This document shows positions 1 through 7,592 of a stretch of DNA of 64,000 nucleotides, in pieces. The translations under genes and the position numbers were made by a program. Positions within the stretch are counted from its first letter, which is position 1. Each line of letters opens with the position of its first letter. The stretch spans positions 1 to 64,000 of the forward strand of contig JBEKUJ010000017.1 of assembly GCA_049515135.1 (NCBI GenBank). Direction: 5' to 3'. Origin of the DNA: Fen-1364 sp049515135 (GTDB lineage Bacteria; Spirochaetota; Spirochaetia; SZUA-6; Fen-1364). Under the pieces are notes generated by a model. That model did not search any database, was not told the DNA's origin, and saw nothing but the letters and a program-made list of their open reading frames with translations.

Positions 1-261
1 CTGAACCTGATCGCTTCCTACTATTTCGACTACGCGCAGAACGTTTTGGCCAACGGGGACAACGGCATGCGAAACAGCTTCCTTGCCGCGGTGGATTACT
101 ATTTCACCAAGGACTTTGACGCCTATGTGGCCGGATGGTACTCCCTCTTCAACAGCGCGCTGCAGAATGCCGGCAAGAACGGCGGCGATATCGGAAGCAC
201 CGCTTCCACCAGCTACAGCAACTCCCTTTCCTTCATGGTGGGCGGGCGGTACCGCTTCTAG
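1..261 (+). CDS. C-terminal end of an outer-membrane beta-barrel protein (5' truncated)
   Basis: The reading frame is open from the first base and ends at 261, giving the last 86 residues. The segment shows alternating aromatic and polar residues typical of transmembrane beta-strands, and it ends in Arg-Tyr-Arg-Phe. A C-terminal Phe is the usual recognition signal for BAM-mediated insertion of porin-like proteins, which points to a diderm host. Substrate or function cannot be judged from this fragment. It is followed by a strong terminator and so probably ends its transcription unit. Confidence 0.7.
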   Translation: MNLIASYYFDYAQNVLANGDNGMRNSFLAAVDYYFTKDFDAYVAGWYSLFNSALQNAGKNGGDIGSTASTSYSNSLSFMVGGRYRF

Positions 262-319
262 CCTGAGCCCGGTTCCTTGAAATAAGAAAGAGCTGCCTTT
301 CTAGTTCCCCCCTCTCTCC

Positions 320-363
320 GCCCACCCCCCGGAGCAGCCACTCCGGGACGGTGGGCTCTTTTT
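320..363 (+). terminator. Rho-independent terminator after the beta-barrel gene
   Basis: GCCCACC (320-326) pairs with GGTGGGC (350-356), and an inner stem pairs CCGGAG with CTCCGG. The hairpin is followed by CTCTTTTT. It lies between the barrel gene and phnD1 and should insulate them. Confidence 0.85.
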
Positions 364-414
364 CACCGGCAGGCTTTGCGCCGGCCCGTGAACTACTGCG
401 AAAGGAAGGACCCA

Positions 415-1449
415 ATGAAAAGGCTCTTTCAGGCTGTCTGCGTAATCACCCTCGCGTTGTGCGCGGCCGCCGCGTTCGCGGCGGATGCCAAGCAGCCGCT
501 GGTCTTTGTCTGGCTCCCCAACGACTCGGTTCCCGAGTCCCAGGAAACCAGGACAGCCGTCTCCAAGCTGATCTCCGACGCCCTGGGCGGTCGAGAGGTC
601 GTGAGCAAGCTGACCACAGACTACAACATCGCCATTGAGGCCATCGCGACCAACAACGCCGCCTTCGGCTTCTTCGGCGCCATGCAGTACCTCCAGTCCC
701 ACGCGAAGAATCCCAACATTGTTCCCATCGTCACAAACTCCGGCGCCTCCGGCACAATGAGTGACGCTCTGTACCACAGTCGCATTTGCGTGAGGAGCTC
801 CGATGCATCCCAGTACCAGAACAGCGCGTCATACTCGATCGACAACATCAAGGGCAAGCGCTTCGCCTTTGTGTCCAACAGCTCGACCTCCGGTTTCGTG
901 TTCCCTTCCACGGGAATCGTGGCGTTCTTCTCCAAGAAACCTGCATGGTCGACCCTGACGCCCAACGATCTCATCGAAGGCGGCAACGACAAGCTTTTCA
1001 GCCAGGTCGTGTTCGGCGGTTCCCACCAGGGCTCCGCAGCTGCGCTTCTAACCGAAAGAGTGGAAGCCGCGGCGTTTGACGACATTGACCTGGTTCCGTA
1101 CGTCAGCCTTCTCTCCGGCAAGGAGAGCACGTCGGGCGCAGTGTATGAGATCAAGAAGGGCGCGGAGGCTCCCTTTGACACGCTGGCAGGGAAGCAGTTC
1201 ACCGTGATCTGGTCTGTCCCCGTCATCAACGGCCCCATCTGCGCCAACCAGAACCTCGTCACCCCCGACGAGTTGAAGAAAATCGTCGCCGCGTTCTGTT
1301 CGGACGCTACATCCAGAAACACAGGCATATTCGCGCCCGCGGACTACAAAGGACCGAACAAGTATGGCCTGGGAAAACAGACGGGAAAAGTCAGGTTCCT
1401 TGCCGTCACGGACGCCACGTATCAGGGCGTTCGGGACATGATCCAGTAG
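415..1449 (+). CDS. phnD: PhnD-type phosphonate ABC transporter substrate-binding protein (copy 1)
   Basis: The 344-aa protein carries a signal peptide (basic start, hydrophobic stretch, Ala-Phe-Ala-Ala cleavage region) and the PhnD-like periplasmic fold. Recognisable blocks are the FVWLPNDS start, the TDYNIAIEA block, the SNSSTSGF ligand loop and the VVFGGSHQGS block. It would capture phosphonates or phosphate esters for a PhnCE transporter. The start at 415 follows AAGGAAGGA at good spacing; an upstream in-frame ATG at 376 has no such site. It is a close paralogue of the minus-strand phnD at 5041-6075 but is on the opposite strand. Its own transporter genes are missing; only a phnC relic follows, so it presumably feeds the PhnCEE complex encoded nearby. 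Confidence 0.9.
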   Translation: MKRLFQAVCVITLALCAAAAFAADAKQPLVFVWLPNDSVPESQETRTAVSKLISDALGGREVVSKLTTDYNIAIEAIATNNAAFGFFGAMQYLQSHAKNPNIVPIVTNSGASGTMSDALYHSRICVRSSDASQYQNSASYSIDNIKGKRFAFVSNSSTSGFVFPSTGIVAFFSKKPAWSTLTPNDLIEGGNDKLFSQVVFGGSHQGSAAALLTERVEAAAFDDIDLVPYVSLLSGKESTSGAVYEIKKGAEAPFDTLAGKQFTVIWSVPVINGPICANQNLVTPDELKKIVAAFCSDATSRNTGIFAPADYKGPNKYGLGKQTGKVRFLAVTDATYQGVRDMIQ

Positions 1450-1461
1450 CCTCGCTGCCCG

Positions 1462-1512
1462 AAGACTCTCCTGCGATGCATTAATCACGTGGTTGATGCA
1501 TCGAGGGGAGAT
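1462..1512 (+). pseudogene. phnC: Relic of phnC directly after phnD1
   Basis: Read on the plus strand from 1462, this gives KTLLRCINHVVDASRGD, against KTTLLRCINRMVDASGGE in the intact PhnC at 4253-5017 (the P-loop Lys-Thr and what follows). The match also holds at nucleotide level, with a one-codon gap. It begins 13 bases after the phnD1 stop, so a phnD-phnC pair once stood here in plus orientation and most of phnC was deleted. The near-palindromic 28 bases at 1475-1502 are explained by this, because the intact phnC carries the same palindrome. Confidence 0.8.
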
Positions 1513-1516
1513 CCGG

Positions 1517-2020
1517 TCAGAGTCTCAGCTCATAGAGAGCGTAATCTCTTCCATCCACGAGTTTCCGGCCGGCTCTGACGAACCCCATTCTCTCGTAGAG
1601 GTCGTGGAGCTTGGGCTTGGTGATGTCTGTGTCCAGCCGCAGATACTCAACGCCCTGCCGGCTGCATTCCCGGACCGCATGTCCCACCAATGCCGTCGAA
1701 AGTCCTTTTCCGGCAAACTCCCTGCGGACGCACAGTTTATGGATGAATCCGGATTCGTATTCCTTCACCATCGGCCAGAACAGCAGATCATGCCACTGCA
1801 GGATCATGGAAGCCGCAGGCGTGCCGCCGGACCGCGCAACAATGAAACTGTCCTCAGCCCGCGGGTGGCGTAGGAGCTTTCCCCTGGTCAACTCCCCCAG
1901 GCTCCACATGGGATTTCCCGATTCAATACACCACTGCGCGACTTCCTGCATGACCTCGATGGCCAGGTCCACTTCACCGGCGCGTATCTCCAGCTCAGCC
2001 GATTTTTCCAGTTCAAACAT
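1517..2020 (-). CDS. GNAT-family N-acetyltransferase at the 3' end of the phn array
   Basis: The protein has 167 aa if it starts at 2020, just 2 bases after the stop of the upstream membrane-protein gene; in-frame starts at 2056 and 2104 would overlap that gene. The acetyl-CoA pyrophosphate-binding region is seen as VRREFAGKGLSTALV, followed by the LYERMGF motif near the C terminus, both typical of GNAT enzymes. Its substrate is unknown. Co-transcription with phnE suggests an aminoalkylphosphonate acetyltransferase role like PhnO, but the sequence is not obviously PhnO. It is the last gene of the minus-strand array and converges with phnD1. Confidence 0.7.
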   Translation of the reverse strand: MFELEKSAELEIRAGEVDLAIEVMQEVAQWCIESGNPMWSLGELTRGKLLRHPRAEDSFIVARSGGTPAASMILQWHDLLFWPMVKEYESGFIHKLCVRREFAGKGLSTALVGHAVRECSRQGVEYLRLDTDITKPKLHDLYERMGFVRAGRKLVDGRDYALYELRL

Positions 2021-2022
2021 CT

Positions 2023-2421
2023 TCAGGCGCGTCTTTCCGAAAGAGCTTCCCACCATCGGCCCGTGAGATAGGTTGACGCGAAGATCAGCACAAAGGGGAT
2101 CCACGTGCCAAGCAGGCTTGCAAACATCGCGAGGCTTCTCTGAATAACGAGGGCTACCAGGAAGAAGTCCATGAAGACCACCGTGGAAACGAATACGGCC
2201 GCGGTCCGGAGGGCAGACGTGTCATTGAATCTCTTGAAATAGTTCCACGATACAAGGGCGAAAAAGATCGGAGCGCCGATCGCATGGATGATCAGGGCAG
2301 CCAGGAGAGAAAAAAGCTGCATCCCTATCCCGATGGTGGCTGCACACAAGGCCCACCCGGCAAGGGCATGGACGAGGATGACGGCTGCCTTTCTGACGGA
2401 CATTTTCCGCTGCTCACTCAT
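2023..2421 (-). CDS. Small four-helix membrane protein of unknown function
   Basis: The 132-aa protein has about four hydrophobic segments (near residues 12-34, 37-58, 70-92 and 97-118) and a basic N terminus. I do not recognise a family. Its start overlaps the end of phnE by 8 bases, and the GNAT gene follows after 2 bases, so it is translationally linked to phosphonate transport genes. It could be an accessory subunit of the transporter or an unrelated passenger. Confidence 0.6.
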   Translation of the reverse strand: MSEQRKMSVRKAAVILVHALAGWALCAATIGIGMQLFSLLAALIIHAIGAPIFFALVSWNYFKRFNDTSALRTAAVFVSTVVFMDFFLVALVIQRSLAMFASLLGTWIPFVLIFASTYLTGRWWEALSERRA

Positions 2422-3352
2422 GCAGGCGGTATCGCTTCTTCAGCCGTGTGGCGCCGATCTCCATGGCGATGGCGACAGCCAGGATCATGTACGTGATATA
2501 GCCCATTTCAGAGATGTTGATGTAGTACGAAGCCATCCACAGATTGTACCCTATGCCGCCAGCCCCCGCAGCTGCGCCCATGGCGACAGCCGTCGTGAAG
2601 TTGATTTCGAAGCGCACGAACGTCCAGGAAACCAGATAGCCCATGGAAGACGGCAACACGGCCTGGAAAACGATCTGAAGCCAGTTGGCTCCGCTTGCTT
2701 TCAGGGCTTCGATCACGCCGACGTCGATCTCCTCGAATGACTCGGAATAGGCTTTGATGAGGTAAGCAATGGAATGGAAGCTCATGCCGATGATGGCGGC
2801 AACGCTTCCCAGCCCGGCGCCGATCGCGAAAATCAGCACCCAGAGCACGGTCGGGACAGCCCGGATGAAAGCAACGAAGCCCTTGATGATGGTGGAGACG
2901 CGCTGGCTGCTGAGGTTCCGGGAGGCAAGGAGACCCAGCACGAGCGCCGCCACGGCGCCGATCAGCGTTGTGAGAAACCCGAGACCCAGAGTGACCAGCA
3001 CGCCGTACGCGGCACGGCTGAATGTGGAGGACAGGAACCCTGATCCGCTCCCGCCCACTAGGCGATCAGCCGGCGGATCGTATGAGAAATGGCTTGAGTC
3101 GGCGGCGGGCTTGAAGAACATCGTGCCGAGGTCCTTCACCGTGTCCCCGGCCGCCTGAAGGAAGCTGATGTCCCGGTTCTTCTGGCCCGTTGCGGCATTG
3201 GAAGGTGCATGCCTCACAATCAGACGAACGTCGCGACCATCGAGAAAGATCAACCCCAGGATGGTGCAGATGCCCAGGAGCAGGAGCGTGATGTTGATGG
3301 TCAGAGAGGCCCGGCTCGTCTTTCGAAGAGGGATACGCTGCGGCCGGCTCAC
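2414..3352 (-). CDS. phnE: PhnE phosphonate ABC transporter permease (second)
   Basis: The 312-aa inner-membrane permease has an N-terminal helix, a long periplasmic loop (about residues 38-110) and then the permease core. The cytoplasmic coupling (EAA-type) loop is seen as EALKASGANWLQIVFQAVLP. The gene starts in a 4-base ATGA overlap with the upstream phnE. Two different PhnE subunits in tandem suggest a heterodimeric channel driven by PhnC. The product is fed by PhnD1 and/or PhnD2. Confidence 0.9.
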   Translation of the reverse strand: MSRPQRIPLRKTSRASLTINITLLLLGICTILGLIFLDGRDVRLIVRHAPSNAATGQKNRDISFLQAAGDTVKDLGTMFFKPAADSSHFSYDPPADRLVGGSGSGFLSSTFSRAAYGVLVTLGLGFLTTLIGAVAALVLGLLASRNLSSQRVSTIIKGFVAFIRAVPTVLWVLIFAIGAGLGSVAAIIGMSFHSIAYLIKAYSESFEEIDVGVIEALKASGANWLQIVFQAVLPSSMGYLVSWTFVRFEINFTTAVAMGAAAGAGGIGYNLWMASYYINISEMGYITYMILAVAIAMEIGATRLKKRYRLHE

Positions 3353-4242
3353 AGGATCAGCCTCCTGATGATGTTGGAGATTGTCTCAATGAGAAGCACC
3401 ACGACGATTATCGAAATGATCACCAGGGCCGCCCCGGCATAGTTGAAGTTCTTGTAGTAGAGGTCGAAGGCGAACCCGATGCCGCTTCCCGTGAGCATGC
3501 CGACGAGCGTCGCGCTGCGGATGTTGGTCTCCACCATGTAGAGCATCCAGCTGAGGATCATCGGCTTGACGGAGGGCACGACGGCCTGGAATATCGTGTG
3601 GAAATACCTTGCGCCCGTCGCGCGCAGCGCCTCCACTGAGCTCTTCGAGGTCTCGTCGATGACCTCGATGAAGGACCGCACAAGGAAGCCGAAGGTCTCG
3701 ATGAAGATCGCAAGGAATCCCGTGAGCAGGCTCTGCCCGAATGAGAAGATCAGGATCAGCGCCCAGGCGACGACGGGGATGTTGCGGAAGAACGAGGCGA
3801 TCAGTCGGATGACGCCGGCCACCATCAGGTTCGGCCTCGTGGGAACGGCGCCCAGAAGCGCCATGGCGAAAGCAAGGACGGCCGCGATCACAGTGGCCAT
3901 GATGGATATCTGAACCGTCTGGAGGAGCTTGCCCAGGATGTTCGGCACAAGGCGCAGGGATTTTGCGTTCGGCACGACGTTCTTCGCAAGCCACAGAAGG
4001 GCTTTGGGAAACGACTCGATGCTCGTGATGAAATTGAACTGGGTGATCAGGCTGGCAAACGCGGTGACGACCATCAAGAGGAGGAAAATTAGCGTGAACT
4101 GGACCCGTCGCCGGCGAAAAAGCTCTTCTGGCGAGCGTATCGGGGCGGGAGCCTGATCCGTCTCCCCGCGCGGGGCAGGCGCCAGGCTGCCGGCGGCGGG
4201 AAGGGGTGGGTTCTTCCGTTCTACGACCAGGATGTCTTCCAC
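3349..4242 (-). CDS. phnE: PhnE phosphonate ABC transporter permease (first)
   Basis: The 297-aa permease has an extended cytoplasmic N terminus (about 50 residues, Pro- and Arg-rich) and then roughly six membrane segments. The coupling loop is EALRATGARYFHTIFQAVVP. The start appears to be GTG at 4242, preceded by GAGGAA at suitable spacing and lying 10 bases after the phnC stop. It pairs with the following phnE, and both act with PhnC. Confidence 0.9.
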   Translation of the reverse strand: MEDILVVERKNPPLPAAGSLAPAPRGETDQAPAPIRSPEELFRRRRVQFTLIFLLLMVVTAFASLITQFNFITSIESFPKALLWLAKNVVPNAKSLRLVPNILGKLLQTVQISIMATVIAAVLAFAMALLGAVPTRPNLMVAGVIRLIASFFRNIPVVAWALILIFSFGQSLLTGFLAIFIETFGFLVRSFIEVIDETSKSSVEALRATGARYFHTIFQAVVPSVKPMILSWMLYMVETNIRSATLVGMLTGSGIGFAFDLYYKNFNYAGAALVIISIIVVVLLIETISNIIRRLIL

Positions 4243-4252
4243 GGCAATTTCC

Positions 4253-5017
4253 TCAATCGATGATCAGCTCGCCCGCTTCAGACCCGAAAATCTCGTAGAT
4301 GGTATTCCTGGCGAGGTTTGCGGGGCTTCCGTCGTATGCAATCCGTCCGCTTTTGATTCCAACGACCCGATCCGCGTATTTGATAGCGACGTCGACCTGG
4401 TGCAGATTGACGATGATTGTGATCCCGAGGTTGTCGCACGCCCCCCTGAGGTGGTCCATGATGATTTTTGCTGAGCTGGGGTCCAGAGAGGCGATCGGCT
4501 CGTCGCAGAGAATCAGGAGGGGCTCCTGCACGAGCGCACGAGCAATGCCGACGCGCTGCTTCTGGCCTCCGGACAGCTCATCGCAGCGTTTGTACATCTG
4601 GTCCATCAGGCCGAGCATGGCGAGGGTCTTCACTGCCAGCAGCTTTTCCTCATATGTGTAGCGCCCGATCATGCCGTCCAGAGTCGTTTTGTAGCCCAGC
4701 CTGCCATGGAGGACGTTTTCGATGACGGTCAGCCGGTGCACGAGGTTGTAGTGCTGAAAAATCATGCCGATCTTGGACCGGACCTTTCTCAGGTCCGTGC
4801 GGCTCAGCTTGCAGACATCGACGTTGTTCAGGATGACTTCCCCGCCCGATGCATCAACCATGCGGTTGATGCATCTGAGCAGGGTGGTCTTGCCTGCCCC
4901 GGAGCGTCCGATGACGGATACGAACTCGCCCCTGCGGACAGACAGACTTACACCGTCGAGGGCCGTGACGTCCTTGTAGCGCTTGGTCAGATTGCGGACC
5001 TCAAGAATCCCCTGCAC
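4253..5017 (-). CDS. phnC: PhnC phosphonate ABC transporter ATP-binding protein
   Basis: The 254-aa ATPase contains Walker A GRSGAGKT (residues 37-44), Q-loop IFQHYNLV (near 87), signature LSGGQKQRV (148-156) and Walker B LLILCDEP (167-174). Its length and motifs are normal for PhnC. Translation probably starts at GTG 5017, 23 bases after the phnD2 stop. The segment encoding LLRCINRMVDAS is repeated as the relic at 1462-1512. Confidence 0.93.
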   Translation of the reverse strand: MQGILEVRNLTKRYKDVTALDGVSLSVRRGEFVSVIGRSGAGKTTLLRCINRMVDASGGEVILNNVDVCKLSRTDLRKVRSKIGMIFQHYNLVHRLTVIENVLHGRLGYKTTLDGMIGRYTYEEKLLAVKTLAMLGLMDQMYKRCDELSGGQKQRVGIARALVQEPLLILCDEPIASLDPSSAKIIMDHLRGACDNLGITIIVNLHQVDVAIKYADRVVGIKSGRIAYDGSPANLARNTIYEIFGSEAGELIID

Positions 5018-5040
5018 GCCACGCCCCCGGCTTTCGGACG

Positions 5041-6075
5041 CTACTCGATCTTGTCCCTGATGGGCTGGTAGGTGGAGTCGTCGACAGGAAGGAACTTCAC
5101 CTTGCCCGTCTGGGTGAAATCGGCCTTGTTCGGGCCCTTGTAGTCAGCGGGAAGGAAGATAGCGGGGTTCATCGCGGTCGAATCAGCCGTAAGGGCGGCA
5201 ACGATCTTTTTCTGCTCGTCAGCCGTGAGAATGCTCGAGTTGACGCAGATGGGGCCGTTGAGCACCGGGATGGCCCAGATCACCGTGAACTTCCTGCCGG
5301 CGAGGGTGTTGAAGGGCTCCGCGGCGGCGTCCTTGACCTTGTAGACCGCTCCCGGTGTGCTTTCCGCGCCTGACACGAGGTCGAAATACGCCGCAACGTC
5401 CACATCGTCGAAGGCGGCAGCGTCCACTTTGTCCGTCAGGAGCGCAGCGGCCGACCCCTGGTGGGATCCACCGAAAACGACCTGGTTGAAGAACTTGTCC
5501 TGTCCTCCCTCAAGCAGGTCGTTCGGGTTCAGCTTTGACCACGTGGTCATCTTGGAGAAGTACCCAACAATGCCGGATGAAGGAAAAAGAAAGCCTGATG
5601 TCGAGCTGTTGGACACGAACGCGAAACGCTTGCCCTGGATCTTGTCGATGGCGTACGTACTGCCCGACATGTACTGAGGAGCGTCCTCTGACTTCACCGA
5701 AATGCGGCTGAAGTAGTTTGCGTCGCTCATGGTGCCGGAATCACCGGAGTTGGTCACCAGCGGAACGACCCTGGGGTTCTTCTGGTGCGCCTGCACGTAC
5801 TGCAGCCCGCCGAAGTACGCCAGGGCCGCGTTGTTGGTGGCCATTGCTTCAATGGCGATGTTGTAGTCAGTGGTCAGCTTGTCCACCACGGGGCGGCCGG
5901 TAGCATCAGAGATCACCTTGTCCAGCGCCGTGCGGAAGCTCTTGGCCTCGGGGACCGAGTCATTCGGGATCCAGACGAACGTCAGGGCTTCCTTTGAACC
6001 TGAAGCAAAAGCCGCCGTTGCGGCAAAGAGAGCCGCAACCGCGACCATCCAGATTGCACTGCCATGCCTCTTCAT
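5041..6075 (-). CDS. phnD: PhnD-type phosphonate ABC transporter substrate-binding protein (copy 2)
   Basis: The 344-aa secreted protein has a signal peptide ending near Ala-Phe-Ala-Ser-Gly. It carries the same family blocks as copy 1 (FVWIPNDSVPE, TDYNIAIEAMATNNAA, SNSSTSGF, FGGSHQGSAAALLT). I chose the ATG at 6075 because AAGGGAGGG lies just upstream; the longer frame to 6150 has no such site. It begins the transport part of the array, phnD-C-E-E. A 129-base leader upstream contains two direct repeats that may be regulatory. Confidence 0.92.
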   Translation of the reverse strand: MKRHGSAIWMVAVAALFAATAAFASGSKEALTFVWIPNDSVPEAKSFRTALDKVISDATGRPVVDKLTTDYNIAIEAMATNNAALAYFGGLQYVQAHQKNPRVVPLVTNSGDSGTMSDANYFSRISVKSEDAPQYMSGSTYAIDKIQGKRFAFVSNSSTSGFLFPSSGIVGYFSKMTTWSKLNPNDLLEGGQDKFFNQVVFGGSHQGSAAALLTDKVDAAAFDDVDVAAYFDLVSGAESTPGAVYKVKDAAAEPFNTLAGRKFTVIWAIPVLNGPICVNSSILTADEQKKIVAALTADSTAMNPAIFLPADYKGPNKADFTQTGKVKFLPVDDSTYQPIRDKIE

Positions 6076-6150
6076 AACAAACCCTCCCTTGGAAAAGTTT
6101 CTGCCGGGGGGGCCGCAGGCGGTCCCCTCCGACAGGGAGCAATTTTCCAC

Positions 6151-6196
6151 GTCCCTGTTAATTTTTGATTTACTTAGATTGAGGTTCCTGTTAATT
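6151..6196 (-). promoter_or_regulatory. Direct repeats upstream of phnD2 (candidate Pho-type box)
   Basis: On the minus strand AATTAACAGGAAC (6184-6196) and AATTAACAGGGAC (6151-6163) are 13-base direct repeats differing at one base and spaced 33 bases apart, three helical turns. The stretch is AT-rich in a GC-rich neighbourhood. The TTAACA core resembles the hexamer bound by PhoP-type phosphate regulators; that link is inference. Confidence 0.45.
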
Positions 6197-6204
6197 CCAT
6201 CCTT

Positions 6205-6765
6205 CTACGGTCTCCATTCCCTGTGCAGGGTCCAGAGCTCGCCCTGGCGCCTGTACAGGCCAATGTTGTCGCACGACCATTCAAAACCATCAGGAAGGGC
6301 ATTCTGAGCCCTGCCGATCAAGCGTTGGACGCTCTGAAAGCCCTCTCTGCTGAGGTCATCAAAAGCCAGGGTCAGGTGAGGCTCGAAAGCAAGACGATTG
6401 CTCGCCCGCCATCTCTCGTACCCAACGAGGCGCTTATTGAGGCTCATGAGCGACGGCTCCTTTCGAATCCTGTAGCCAACCAGATATTTCAGCTCTTTCT
6501 CGTCCTGGTATTCCGTGAGCAAAATCCCCTCTGTCATGATTGGGAAGGGATCCAGATTGCCGATAGTCTCACCAAACTCTTCCAGGAAAGTTGCCACCCG
6601 CTCCGAGGGCACACGCACGCCCGTCCGCAGCGTGACATGCGGGGGATAGGCAAGGGCCGCCCGGGACCGCCCTGCCTCGCATACGAGACGGCGCGCCCGG
6701 TCGAACTGCTGTGCAACCCCGTTCGGAAGGACAGTTATGATGATGAACCTGATCGGGTCTTTCAT
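6205..6765 (-). CDS. 2H phosphoesterase superfamily protein of the phn operon
   Basis: The 186-aa protein has the two His-x-Thr motifs of 2H (2'-5' RNA ligase-like) cyclic phosphodiesterases: HVTL at residue 43 and HLTL at residue 130. The start at 6765 forms an ATGA overlap with the upstream inositol-phosphatase-family gene. A 2H protein family (DUF1045-like) is known in phn operons. Because no PhnP is seen, this is a candidate for opening the 1,2-cyclic phosphate that C-P lyase leaves on ribose. The family assignment is secure, the substrate is inference. Confidence 0.75.
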   Translation of the reverse strand: MKDPIRFIIITVLPNGVAQQFDRARRLVCEAGRSRAALAYPPHVTLRTGVRVPSERVATFLEEFGETIGNLDPFPIMTEGILLTEYQDEKELKYLVGYRIRKEPSLMSLNKRLVGYERWRASNRLAFEPHLTLAFDDLSREGFQSVQRLIGRAQNALPDGFEWSCDNIGLYRRQGELWTLHREWRP

Positions 6766-7592
6766 TCCTCCATGAGCTTCCGCACCTCGGAAAACAAGCC
6801 GGGGTTGCCGGCGATTATCTTCCATCGTCCGGGCGCATATTCGTTGGCATCTACAAGCCCCCCCGCTGCCTTGAGGATGGCGGCAGCAGCGGCAAAATCC
6901 CAGATGTTCGTTCCCCTCTGGACAAACGCACCCGTCCTGCCTGCAGCGACGTTCACGATATCGAGAGCTGTGCTGCCAAGGCTCCGCACTTTCTGCGCAC
7001 GCTCGATCACGCCCGGGAGAATCCTGCTCATGTAGGCAGCGCTTCCGTCCTTCGCGCTGAAAGAAAGCGAGACGATGGACTGGGAAAGGTCAGTCACAGG
7101 CGTCACGAGGAGCCTGGTCCCGTTCAGGAAGGCGCCTCTCTGCGGGGTCGCCACGAAAAGCTCCTTCGCAAGCGGCGCGTAGATAACGGCCGCAACCGCG
7201 CTGCCGACGGCACGACCATCGGAAAGCCGCGCGTCAATCCCCGACCCGTTGCCGTCCCCGGTCCCGTGGCAGGATATGCAGGTGCAGAAAAACGGTATGC
7301 CGTGAAAGAAGTTCACGGTGCCGTCCAGGGGATCCACGATCCAGACGTACGGATCGACTCCGGGCGCGTACCCCATCTCCTCTGACAGTATCCCGTGCCC
7401 GGGAAAGCGCTCGCGAATGATGCCCACAATGCTCTCTTCGCACGTTCTGTCGAGGCGCAGCTTCAGATCGTGCGCCTCGGTTGCATCCACCTGCAGGGCC
7501 GACTTGAAGCTGGCGCTGATCAGCTCGCCGGCAGTGGTGGCCGCATCGATGGCGGCGCTGCGAACGGGTGAGACCGTCGCTTCAGCGGCCAC
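6762..7592 (-). CDS. Inositol monophosphatase-family sugar phosphatase
   Basis: The protein has 276 aa from the GTG at 7592, which follows GGAGAAG; an ATG at 7613 is possible but has a poorer site and a longer overlap. Family motifs are SEEMG (about 70-74), the metal-binding DPLDGTVNF (87-95) and the late WDFAAAAAIL block. These are Mg2+-dependent phosphatases of inositol, fructose-1,6-bisphosphate or related sugar phosphates. Position in the phn array suggests it removes a phosphate from a ribose phosphate formed by the C-P lyase pathway, which is a hypothesis. Confidence 0.8.
   Translation of the reverse strand: MAAEATVSPVRSAAIDAATTAGELISASFKSALQVDATEAHDLKLRLDRTCEESIVGIIRERFPGHGILSEEMGYAPGVDPYVWIVDPLDGTVNFFHGIPFFCTCISCHGTGDGNGSGIDARLSDGRAVGSAVAAVIYAPLAKELFVATPQRGAFLNGTRLLVTPVTDLSQSIVSLSFSAKDGSAAYMSRILPGVIERAQKVRSLGSTALDIVNVAAGRTGAFVQRGTNIWDFAAAAAILKAAGGLVDANEYAPGRWKIIAGNPGLFSEVRKLMEE

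Noticed and set aside
1475..1502. Near-perfect 28-base palindrome considered as a bidirectional terminator
   Set aside because: It lacks T-runs, and the same palindrome occurs inside the coding part of the intact phnC. It is explained as part of the phnC relic.
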